Source: Bordetella genomosp. 9 (lineage in GTDB: Bacteria; Pseudomonadota; Gammaproteobacteria; Burkholderiales; Burkholderiaceae_B). From it: a DNA stretch of 64,000 bases. How positions within the stretch are numbered: position 1 is the stretch's first letter; each line of letters starts with the position of its first letter. Below are positions 56,927-64,000 of the stretch, piece by piece. Below the pieces are notes generated by a model. The model was not told where the DNA came from, did no database searches, and was given only the letters and a program-made list of their open reading frames with translations. The position numbers and the translations under genes are program-made. The stretch covers positions 2,852,001 through 2,916,000 of the forward strand of contig NZ_NEVJ01000003.1 of NCBI RefSeq assembly GCF_002261425.1, read 5' to 3'.

Positions 56927-57601
56927 ATGATCGAATTCCAGCACGTATTCAAATCGTACGGACGCGGCCGCAATATCCTGGCCGATATCAACTTCCGCAT
57001 TACGGCGGGCGAATTCGTCTTTGTGTCGGGGCCGTCGGGCGCCGGCAAGTCGACTTTGCTCAAGCTGATCGGGGGCTTGGAACCGCCCAGCCGGGGTTCG
57101 ATCCAGGTGAACGGCCAGCGGCTGGACAAACTGCCGCAGCGAGCCCGTCCCTATCTGCGCCGGGCCGTCGGGGTCATTCTGCAGGACACCCACCTGCTCT
57201 ATGACCGCAACGCCTTCGAAAATGTCATGCTGCCCCTGGCGGTGACCGGCCAGCCCCGGGACTCCGCCGCGGCGCGGGCGCGCGCCGCGCTCGACAAGGT
57301 CGGCCTGTCCGGCAAGGAAACCCTGAACCCCATCGAACTGTCCGGCGGCGAACAGCAACGCCTGGCCATCGCCCGCGCCATCGTCAACCGGCCGGCCATC
57401 CTGATCGCCGACGAACCCACCGCCAACCTCGATCACGACAGCGCCCTGCGCATCATGAATGTGTTTCGCGACTTCAATCGTGTCGGCGTGACGACGCTGA
57501 TCGCCTCCCACGACCAGGAACTGATGTCCCACTACGCCCAACGGGTGCTGCGCATCGACCCCGGCCGATTCGCCGACCTGTCCGCGGAGGCCCAGTCATG
57601 A
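56927..57601 (+). CDS. ftsE: Cell-division ATPase FtsE
   Basis: A 224-residue ABC ATPase that with FtsX forms the divisome complex activating cell-wall amidases. Walker A is SGPSGAGKSTLLKLIGGLE, the signature is LSGGEQQRLAIARAI and Walker B is ILIADEPTANLD. It opens MIEFQHVFKSYG, the FtsE start, which fixes ATG 56927. Its stop overlaps the ftsX start (ATGA). No ftsY or rpoH is adjacent. It is divergent from aapJ; the 249-base gap shows no other gene. Confidence 0.95.
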   Translation: MIEFQHVFKSYGRGRNILADINFRITAGEFVFVSGPSGAGKSTLLKLIGGLEPPSRGSIQVNGQRLDKLPQRARPYLRRAVGVILQDTHLLYDRNAFENVMLPLAVTGQPRDSAAARARAALDKVGLSGKETLNPIELSGGEQQRLAIARAIVNRPAILIADEPTANLDHDSALRIMNVFRDFNRVGVTTLIASHDQELMSHYAQRVLRIDPGRFADLSAEAQS

Positions 57602-58506
57602 ACGCATGGCTGCGGCAACACCGCTACGCGCTGGGCATCACCTTGCGGCGCATGCTGGCGCAACCCTTTTCGTCGCTGGCGAACCTGCTGGTGATGGCGC
57701 TGGCGCTGGCGCTGCCCATACTCGGGGCGGCCATCCTGGTGTCGGTCCAGCCAGTGGCGCGCCAGTTGTCCGTGACGCCGGAACTGACCGTCTTCATGAA
57801 GATCGACGCCCCGGCGGGCGCCGCGCAGGCCGTGGCCGACCGCATACGCAAGGATTACGGCGACGAGGTGCGCGAAGTCCGCACCATCGGCCGCGACAGC
57901 GCGCTGGCCGCCCTGCGGCGCAATCCCACCTGGGCGGAGGCCCTGGCGGTGCTGCCAGGCAATCCGCTGCCCGACGCGGTGGTGGCAACCCTGCGCGACG
58001 GCGACGACCTGGCGGGCCGCGCGGCCAAGCTGGCCCAGGCCTGGAAAGGCCTGGACCAGGTCGAACAGGTGCAGCTGGACAGCGACTGGGTCCAGCGCAT
58101 GGAAGCCATGCTGCGGTTCGCCCGCATCGGCCTGGTTTTCCTGGCGGCCTGCGTGGCCGTGGTCGTGCTGGCCACCGTGTTCAACACCGTACGGATGCAG
58201 GCCCTGACCCAGCGCGAGGAAATCGCCGTGGCGCGGCTGGTGGGCGCGACGGAGTCCTTCGTGCGGCGTCCCTTCCTGTACCTGGGCGCCCTGTCCGGCG
58301 CGGTATCGGCGCTGCTGGGCATCCTGATCGCGGGGTGGGCGCTGTCCCCGCTGAATGACGCGCTCGCCGCCGTGGCACGCAGCTACGGCGCCGATTTTGC
58401 CCTGCACCTGCCGGAAGCCTCCTGGCTGGCGGTGGCGGTCGCGGCCGCCGCGGTGCTGGCGGCCCTGTCGGCGCGCTGGTCAGTCACCCGCAGTACCCGT
58501 TTTTAG
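57598..58506 (+). CDS. ftsX: Cell-division permease-like protein FtsX
   Basis: A 302-residue four-helix membrane protein of the FtsX family. The first helix (SLANLLVMALALALPILGAAI) is followed by a periplasmic domain (about 55-165) that contacts amidase activators. Three further helices follow, with the loop TQREEIAVARLVGATESFVRRPF. It does not transport solutes but transmits FtsE ATPase changes to the periplasm. It is coupled to ftsE by a 4-base overlap. Confidence 0.94.
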   Translation: MNAWLRQHRYALGITLRRMLAQPFSSLANLLVMALALALPILGAAILVSVQPVARQLSVTPELTVFMKIDAPAGAAQAVADRIRKDYGDEVREVRTIGRDSALAALRRNPTWAEALAVLPGNPLPDAVVATLRDGDDLAGRAAKLAQAWKGLDQVEQVQLDSDWVQRMEAMLRFARIGLVFLAACVAVVVLATVFNTVRMQALTQREEIAVARLVGATESFVRRPFLYLGALSGAVSALLGILIAGWALSPLNDALAAVARSYGADFALHLPEASWLAVAVAAAAVLAALSARWSVTRSTRF

Positions 58507-58635
58507 TCCGCTTAATCGGGCAAATCGCGCCGCGCGTTCCATGGGATAGTGGAAACGTGGCTGCGATGCCGATCGAATTCGCCGGGACCGGGGGCGCCAT
58601 TTCCCCGTTCCAGGGCCTTCGACCATGGCAGAGCA

Positions 58636-58672
58636 GAAATAAATAGAAATTTCAGATAAATTTAGTAATATC
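58636..58672. promoter_or_regulatory. AT-rich promoter-like segment upstream of cheD
   Basis: A run of about 37 bases is almost free of G and C in a GC-rich genome. It includes GAAATTTC and TAGTAATAT, which could be a -10 element. It lies 59 to 95 bases before the cheD ATG, in the 224-base gap after ftsX. No clear -35 or sigma-28 pattern is seen. Confidence 0.4.
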
Positions 58673-58730
58673 GCTCACAATCCTGCCCACTCTCCCGTTT
58701 CGCCCCTGCCCTGGAAGCCCGCGACCCACC

Positions 58731-59372
58731 ATGTCTGCCCGTGACGCCCGCGCGACGCGCCACTATTTTGATAGCGCCTTCAACTATCAGGCAGTCAAAG
58801 TGCTGCCCAACGAGTACTACGTCACGGGCGACGACCTGATGATCACGACCGTGCTGGGCTCGTGCGTGGCCGCCTGTATCCGCGACCCGCAGACCGGCGT
58901 GGGCGGCATGAACCACTTCATGCTGCCGGAAGGCGACAGCCAGTCGCCGGCATCGGCCACGATGCGCTACGGCGCCTTCGCCATGGAAGTGCTGATCAAC
59001 GAAGTGCTGAAGGCGGGCGCCGCGCGCGAACGCCTGCAGGCCAAGGTCTTCGGCGGCGGCGCGGTGCTGGAAGCCATGCAGCAGATGAACATCGGCGAGC
59101 GCAACGGCCAGTTCGTGCTGAATTACCTGGCGATGGAAAACATCCCGGTGCTGGCACGCGACCTGGGCGACGTCTATGCCCGCCGCATCAGTTTCTTTCC
59201 GCGCGACGGGCGGGTCATGGTGCGCAAGATGACCACCAAGACCCGTGCGACGGAAATCATCGCCAAGCGCGAAGTCGCGGTGGTGGAGACGCTCAAGGAA
59301 AAGACCGTTTCCAAGCCGCGCGTGGAGCTGTTCAATATGCCGCCGCGCGCGCGGCGCGCGACGGCGACCTGA
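58731..59372 (+). CDS. cheD: Chemoreceptor glutamine deamidase CheD
   Basis: A 213-residue CheD. The catalytic Cys45 is in [12 protein letters not shown] and His62 in [12 protein letters not shown], and the [13 protein letters not shown] loop is present. CheD deamidates glutamines of methyl-accepting chemotaxis proteins and interacts with CheC or CheY-type partners in the cytosol. The C-terminus is longer and more basic (ARRATAT) than in many homologues. It is not next to any che gene; neighbours are ftsX and the convergent indolepyruvate oxidoreductase. Confidence 0.93.
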   Translation: MSARDARATRHYFDSAFNYQAVKVLPNEYYVTGDDLMITTVLGSCVAACIRDPQTGVGGMNHFMLPEGDSQSPASATMRYGAFAMEVLINEVLKAGAARERLQAKVFGGGAVLEAMQQMNIGERNGQFVLNYLAMENIPVLARDLGDVYARRISFFPRDGRVMVRKMTTKTRATEIIAKREVAVVETLKEKTVSKPRVELFNMPPRARRATAT

Positions 59373-59387
59373 CAGGGTCGGCCCCGG

Positions 59388-62300
59388 TTACGCCGCGCGG
59401 GCGCTGTCCCGCGCTTCGACGCGCGCGCCGCCTTCCAGTCGTTGCAGCAGTTCGCGCCGCCTGGCGTGGGCGCGCTCGATCGAGGCGTCCTTGATATGGC
59501 CATAGCCGCGTATGTCTTCCGGCAGGCTGGCCAGGGCCACCGCGATATCCAGGCTGCCCCGGTTCAGGCCAGGCAGCAAGGCGGCCACGGTGTCGCGATA
59601 CTCCCGGATCAGCGCGCGCTCCGTACGCCGCTCCTGGGTATAGCCGAAGACATCGAGCGGCGTGCCGCGCAGGCGGCGCAGCCTGGCCAGCACGCCGAAC
59701 GCCTTCATCATCCACGGCCCGTAGGCGCGCTTGACCAGGTGTCCTTCCGCATTGCGCCGAGAGAACGCCGGCGGGGCCAGGTGGAAGTTGAGCTTCCAGT
59801 CGCCCTCGAACTGCTCGGCCACGCGGCGCATGAATTCGCCATCGCTGTACAGGCGCGCGACTTCGTATTCGTCCTTGTACGCCAGCAGCTTGAAGTAGTT
59901 CTTCGCCACCGCCTGCGCCAGGCGTGTGGACCCGGTGGCCGCCTGTTCCGCGACCGCCACCTGGTCGACGAAGTCGGCATAGCGGCGCGCATAGGCCGGG
60001 CTCTGGTAATCCGTCAGGAAGCGTACCCGCCGCTCCACCAGCGTCGCCAGGTCGGCGGAGAGGCCGGAAAGGCCGGAAAGGCCGGACATTCGCCCCGACG
60101 CCGCGCCATCGGCGCCGCGCTGCGGCGCGCCCCGGCGCAGCTCGATGATTTCCGCGCCGCTGCCGATGGCGCCGCCCGCATTGCCGGCGAGCTCGGTCGC
60201 CTCCAGCGCCGCGGCTGTCCCCGGCGCGGCCGCCTTGCCGGCCGGCGCGATCAGCTGCTGGACCGACGCCAGGTCCCGCGCCGCGCGGCGGCCCCAGGCG
60301 AACGCGGCCTTGTTGTTGTCGACCTGGGTGCCATTCAATTCGATGGCCCGCAACAAGGCCTCGCGCCCCAGGGGAATCCAGCCCTTCTGGTAGGCGTAGC
60401 CCATCATCAGGGGATTGGCGTAGATGGCGTCGCCGAGCAGGCCCACGGCCAGTTCGGCGGCGTCGATGGCATCGACCTGCCCCGGCATGCAGGCGGTGTC
60501 GATGTCACGCTGCAGATTGCCGGCCGGCAGGCGCCAGTCCGGATTGGAAATAAAGGCCGCGGTAGGCGCCACATCGCTATTGAGCAACAGGCGTGTGCGG
60601 TCCGGACTCATGCGGGCGACGGCGTCGGGGCTGCTGGCCACCACCAGGTCGCCGGCCAGCACCAGGTCCGCCTCGGCCATCGCCACGCGCGTGTTCAGGA
60701 GATGCCCTGGCGATCGGGCCAGGATCACGTGCGAATGCACCGCGCCGCCCTTCTGCGCCAGGCCCGCCATGTCGAGCACCGAACAGCCCTTGCCTTCGAT
60801 GTGCGCCGCCATGCCCAGGAGCTGGCCGATGGTGACGACGCCGGTTCCGCCCACGCCCGCGATGAACACGCCATAAGGCCGTTCCAGCGCCGGCAGATCC
60901 GGTTCGGGCAGGGTCGCGTCGATGGCTTCCTGGCTGCCGATGCCCTTGGGCTTGCGCAGCTTGCCGCCTTCGACCGTGACGAAGCTGGGGCAGAACCCGT
61001 TCAGGCAGGAGAAGTCCTTGTTGCAGCTGGATTGATTGATCGCGCGCTTGCGGCCGAACTCCGTTTCCAGCGGCTCGACCGAAAGGCAGTTCGACTTGTC
61101 GGAGCAATCGCCGCAGCCTTCGCACACGCGTTCGTTGATGACGACGCGCCGCGCGGGGTCCGGATACGCGTTGTGCTTGCGGCGGCGGCGTTTTTCGGTG
61201 GCGCAGGTCTGGTCGTAGATCAGGATGGAAACGCCGGGATACTCGCGCAGTTCGCGCTGCACCCGGTCCAGCTCGTCGCGATGGACGACCGGCACGCCGG
61301 GGGCCAGGTCCCGCACGTCCTTGTACTTGTGCGGTTCGTCGGTCACCACGACGATTTTCTCGATGCCTTCGGCCGCCAGTTGCCGGGTGATCATCGGCAC
61401 GCTGATCGGGCCGTCCACCGGCTGGCCGCCGGTCATGGCCACGGCGTCGTTGAACAGGATCTTGTAGGTGATGGGCGTTTTGGCCGCGACCGCGGCGCGG
61501 ATCGCCAGCAGTCCCGAATGGTAGTAGGTGCCGTCACCCAGGTTGGCGAACACATGCTTTTCGTCGGTGAACGGCGCATGCCCGATCCAGGGCACGCCTT
61601 CGCCGCCCATGTGGGTGAACAGGTCCGTCTGGCGGCCCATCCAGCGCACCATGTAATGGCAGCCGATGCCCGCCATGCCGCGCGACCCGTCGGGCACCCG
61701 CGTGGACGTGTTGTGCGGACAGCCGGAACAGAACCACGGTTTGCGCTCGGCCACGACGCGCGGCCGCGACAGCGCGCGCTCGCGCGCCTCGATGAAGGCC
61801 AGGCGGGCTTCGATGCCGGCGCGCACGTCGGCGGGCAGATCGAACTTCAGCAGGCGCGCGCCGATGGCCTTGGCGACGATGGCCGGCGAAAACTCGTAGT
61901 GCGCCGGCAGCAGCCAGTTGCCCTGAGGCACTGCCCACTCGCCGCCGTCCTTGTCGTCGAACTTGCCGACCACGCGCGGGATCTTCTTGCCGCTGCCTAT
62001 CCAGCCGAACAGTTCTTCCTTCAACTGGTATTCCAGGACCTGCCGCTTTTCTTCCACCACCAGGATTTCGTCCAGGCCCTCGGCGAAGCGCTGCATGCCG
62101 GTGGCCTCCAGCGGCCATACCATGCCCACCTTGAACAGCCGCACGCCGATGCGGCGGCAGGTGTCGTCGTCCAGCCCCAGGTCGGAAAGCGCCTGGCGGG
62201 TGTCCAGGTAGGCCTTGCCGGACGTCATGATGCCGAAGCGCGCGGCTTCCGCCGGCACGTGCCATAGCTCGCGATTCAGGCCGTTGGCCCGCGCATAGGC

Positions 62301-63104
62301 CAGGGCGGCATACAGTTTGTAGTCCAGCAGGCGCGCCTCCTGTTCCAGGGGCGTATCGGGCATGCGGATGTTCAGGCCGTCCGCCGGCATCCTGAAATCT
62401 TCCGGCAGGAGGATACGGACGCGCTCGGGGTCGACCTCCACCGACGCGGAGACTTCCACGATGTCGGTGATGCATTTCATGCCGACCCATACCCCCGCGT
62501 AGCGGCTCATGGCCCAGCCATGCAGGCCGTAATCCAGGACTTCCTGGACGGTGGACGGGAACAGCACGGGAATCAGGCAGGCCTTGAGCAGATGGTCGCT
62601 TTGATGCGGCAGCGTCGACGACTTGGCCGGGTGATCGTCGCCGGCCACGACCAGCACGCCGCCGTGGCGCGAGGTGCCCGCGCCATTCGCATGCTTGAAG
62701 ACATCGCCGCAGCGATCCACGCCCGGGCCCTTGCCGTACCACATGCCGAACACGCCATCGTAGCGGGCGCCGGGGAACAGATTCACCTGCTGGCTGCCCC
62801 ACACAGCGGTGGCGGCCAGGTCTTCGTTCAAGCCGGGCTGGAAGACGACGTGGTGGGCTTCCAGGTACTTGGCAGCCTTCCACATGTTCAGGTCCACCCC
62901 GCCCAAGGGCGAACCGCGATAGCCGGAGATGAAGCCCGCCGTGTTCAGTCCGACCCGCATGTCCCGCGTGCGCTGCATCATGGGCAGGCGCACCAGGGCG
63001 TGGATGCCACTCATCCAGGCACGGCCGGTTTCCAGGGAGTATTTGTCGTCCAGCTGGACGGATTGGAGCGCGGCGCGCTGCGCCGGCGTCAGGGGGGCGT
63101 TCAT
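59388..63104 (-). CDS. Single-chain indolepyruvate ferredoxin oxidoreductase (aerobic IOR type)
   Basis: A 1238-residue protein that oxidatively decarboxylates aryl-pyruvates or branched 2-oxo acids to acyl-CoA. The N-terminal half has a pyruvate-oxidoreductase domain and a thiamine-diphosphate motif (LGDGTYYHSGLLAI near residue 520). A 4Fe-4S cluster region follows, with CEGCGDC, near 658. Further on is the gamma domain (GVGGTGVVTIGQLLGMAAH near 745). The C-terminal part has a DUF6537-type region. A linker near 1015 repeats Ser-Gly-Leu three times. Fused forms are usual in aerobic proteobacteria. It is convergent with cheD and divergent from mutY. Confidence 0.92.
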   Translation of the reverse strand: MNAPLTPAQRAALQSVQLDDKYSLETGRAWMSGIHALVRLPMMQRTRDMRVGLNTAGFISGYRGSPLGGVDLNMWKAAKYLEAHHVVFQPGLNEDLAATAVWGSQQVNLFPGARYDGVFGMWYGKGPGVDRCGDVFKHANGAGTSRHGGVLVVAGDDHPAKSSTLPHQSDHLLKACLIPVLFPSTVQEVLDYGLHGWAMSRYAGVWVGMKCITDIVEVSASVEVDPERVRILLPEDFRMPADGLNIRMPDTPLEQEARLLDYKLYAALAYARANGLNRELWHVPAEAARFGIMTSGKAYLDTRQALSDLGLDDDTCRRIGVRLFKVGMVWPLEATGMQRFAEGLDEILVVEEKRQVLEYQLKEELFGWIGSGKKIPRVVGKFDDKDGGEWAVPQGNWLLPAHYEFSPAIVAKAIGARLLKFDLPADVRAGIEARLAFIEARERALSRPRVVAERKPWFCSGCPHNTSTRVPDGSRGMAGIGCHYMVRWMGRQTDLFTHMGGEGVPWIGHAPFTDEKHVFANLGDGTYYHSGLLAIRAAVAAKTPITYKILFNDAVAMTGGQPVDGPISVPMITRQLAAEGIEKIVVVTDEPHKYKDVRDLAPGVPVVHRDELDRVQRELREYPGVSILIYDQTCATEKRRRRKHNAYPDPARRVVINERVCEGCGDCSDKSNCLSVEPLETEFGRKRAINQSSCNKDFSCLNGFCPSFVTVEGGKLRKPKGIGSQEAIDATLPEPDLPALERPYGVFIAGVGGTGVVTIGQLLGMAAHIEGKGCSVLDMAGLAQKGGAVHSHVILARSPGHLLNTRVAMAEADLVLAGDLVVASSPDAVARMSPDRTRLLLNSDVAPTAAFISNPDWRLPAGNLQRDIDTACMPGQVDAIDAAELAVGLLGDAIYANPLMMGYAYQKGWIPLGREALLRAIELNGTQVDNNKAAFAWGRRAARDLASVQQLIAPAGKAAAPGTAAALEATELAGNAGGAIGSGAEIIELRRGAPQRGADGAASGRMSGLSGLSGLSADLATLVERRVRFLTDYQSPAYARRYADFVDQVAVAEQAATGSTRLAQAVAKNYFKLLAYKDEYEVARLYSDGEFMRRVAEQFEGDWKLNFHLAPPAFSRRNAEGHLVKRAYGPWMMKAFGVLARLRRLRGTPLDVFGYTQERRTERALIREYRDTVAALLPGLNRGSLDIAVALASLPEDIRGYGHIKDASIERAHARRRELLQRLEGGARVEARDSARAA

Positions 63105-63332
63105 GCAGTCTCCGTTTGTCTTGGATGGCTCACGCCGGCTGGGCGTTTGCCTCTTGTGAAGGCGTGCCTGCCGGCATAAACAGTGAACCAGGCTTTTTCA
63201 TCCTTGCCTGTACCGGTCTTTTACTCCTGGCGCCGCGGCGGCGCAATTGGTGTTCCCGCCGAGATCCGGCCCAGGTTCCGCCCGCGGGCTCGCATTCGGA
63301 CGTTTACCCAGGGCGGAATGCAATAATCGCGC

Positions 63333-64000
63333 ATGGACTTTGCAACCCGTATTGCGACCTGGCAACAGCGCCATGGACGCCACGACCTGCCCTGGCAGAA
63401 CACCCGCGATCCGTACCGCATCTGGCTGTCGGAAATCATGTTGCAGCAGACCCAGGTGAGCACGGTCATCCCCTACTACCAGCGCTTCCTGGAACGCTTT
63501 CCCGACCTGCAAGCGCTGGCCGGCGCCGAACAGGAAGACGTCATGCCCTATTGGGCGGGCCTGGGCTACTACGCGCGCGCCCGCAACCTGCATCGCTGCG
63601 CGCAGGAGATCGTGCGCGACTGGGGCGGGCGCTTCCCGCCCGATGCGGCGGCCATCGCGACGCTGCCCGGCATCGGCCGCTCCACCGCGGCCGCCATCGC
63701 GGCCTTCGCCTACGGCGAACGCTCGCCGATCATGGACGGCAACGTCAAACGGGTGTTCGCGCGCCATTTCGGCATCGACGGAGACCCCACCCGCCGCGAG
63801 ACCGAGATCCGCCTGTGGAACCTGGCGGACGCGCAACTGGCGGACGGCGCGGGGCATGAGGTCGACATGGGCGCCTATACCCAGGGCCTGATGGACCTGG
63901 GCGCGACGCTATGCGTGCGCGGCAAGCCCTTGTGCGACCGCTGCCCCGTCAGCGAGACCTGTATCGCGCGCCGCGAAGGGCGCCAGGCCGAGCTTCCCAC
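63333..64000 (+). CDS. mutY: A/G-specific adenine glycosylase MutY, 5' part (runs off the right edge)
   Basis: The first 222 residues of MutY, which removes adenine mispaired with 8-oxoguanine. The catalytic Glu is in LSEIMLQQTQV, the helix-hairpin-helix is LPGIGRSTAAAIAAFA, and the catalytic Asp is in IMDGNVKRVFARHFG. The iron-sulfur Cys set CVRGKPLCDRCPVSETC (C-x6-C-x2-C-x5-C) is complete. The C-terminal Nudix-like domain lies beyond the window. The ATG at 63333 gives the standard start. It is divergent from the indolepyruvate oxidoreductase across 228 bases that hold no gene. Confidence 0.95.
   Translation, partial: MDFATRIATWQQRHGRHDLPWQNTRDPYRIWLSEIMLQQTQVSTVIPYYQRFLERFPDLQALAGAEQEDVMPYWAGLGYYARARNLHRCAQEIVRDWGGRFPPDAAAIATLPGIGRSTAAAIAAFAYGERSPIMDGNVKRVFARHFGIDGDPTRRETEIRLWNLADAQLADGAGHEVDMGAYTQGLMDLGATLCVRGKPLCDRCPVSETCIARREGRQAELP

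Overview
The window is GC-rich (roughly two thirds G+C), densely coded DNA of the Alcaligenaceae/Bordetella type. The main grounds are three Bug-family (TctC-like) solute-binding proteins, the argJ / DUF815 ATPase / Nudix-ThiE fusion / zapD / coaE / pilD neighbourhood, DUF3460, an aerobic single-chain indolepyruvate ferredoxin oxidoreductase and several aromatic-acid catabolic islands. The genus is inferred from gene content and was not checked by alignment. I saw no rRNA, tRNA, CRISPR array, transposase or prophage gene.

Layout. 1-2.7 kb: an edge-truncated SDR gene and a two-domain 2-aminobenzoyl-CoA/salicylyl-CoA hydroxylase-reductase. 2.8-6.6 kb: a complete siaABCD-type operon (PP2C phosphatase, kinase, phosphoprotein, diguanylate cyclase). 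6.9-11.6 kb: a branched-chain-type (Liv) ABC importer with LivM and LivG fused in one chain, ending in a good intrinsic terminator. It is divergent from an arylformamidase-like hydrolase and a MarR regulator (11.7-13.2 kb). A near-identical dyad lies in front of the hydrolase and in front of the CoA-ester hydroxylase, so these units probably form one kynurenine/anthranilate-type regulon. 13.2-17.5 kb: an unknown membrane protein, then argJ, a DUF815 ATPase and a Nudix-ThiE fusion.

17.4-26.8 kb: an mdtABC-type RND efflux operon with a NodT-type outer-membrane lipoprotein. It sits between the Nudix gene and zapD, where yacG lies in many betaproteobacteria. 26.9-32.8 kb: zapD, coaE, pilD, an NlpE-like lipoprotein, a 77-residue LuxR-type HTH protein, panC, scpA and DUF3460. 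32.9-36.7 kb: a DHA2 exporter overlapping glpK, then a LysR regulator. 36.8-38.3 kb: a DadA-like amino-acid dehydrogenase behind a tandem glycine riboswitch. 38.4-41.6 kb: a GST, a CaiB-type CoA transferase and a Bug protein.

41.7-47.7 kb: a gentisate-pathway cluster (divergent LysR, gentisate 1,2-dioxygenase, fumarylpyruvate hydrolase, PhzS-like flavin monooxygenase, Bug protein, maleylpyruvate isomerase). It has a perfect T-N11-A LysR box and a two-copy GC-rich palindromic repeat inside the operon. 47.7-52.4 kb: another Bug gene, then a three-gene cassette (hydrolase, MDR reductase, SDR without its catalytic Tyr/Lys) divergent from a CGNR/ABATE regulator. The divergent promoter carries two copies of GTAACC-N19-GGTTAC at a 42-bp period. 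52.4-56.7 kb: an AapJQMP amino-acid ABC importer. 56.9-58.5 kb: ftsEX. 58.7-59.4 kb: an isolated cheD. 59.4-63.1 kb: the indolepyruvate oxidoreductase. 63.3 kb to the end: the 5' part of mutY.

Overall this is a catabolic, importer-rich chromosomal region of a free-living or opportunistic betaproteobacterium, with housekeeping genes interleaved. Short stop/start overlaps (ATGA) mark many of the operons. The clearest regulatory signals are the riboswitch, the LysR box, the shared MarR-like dyads and the CGNR-associated composite operator.
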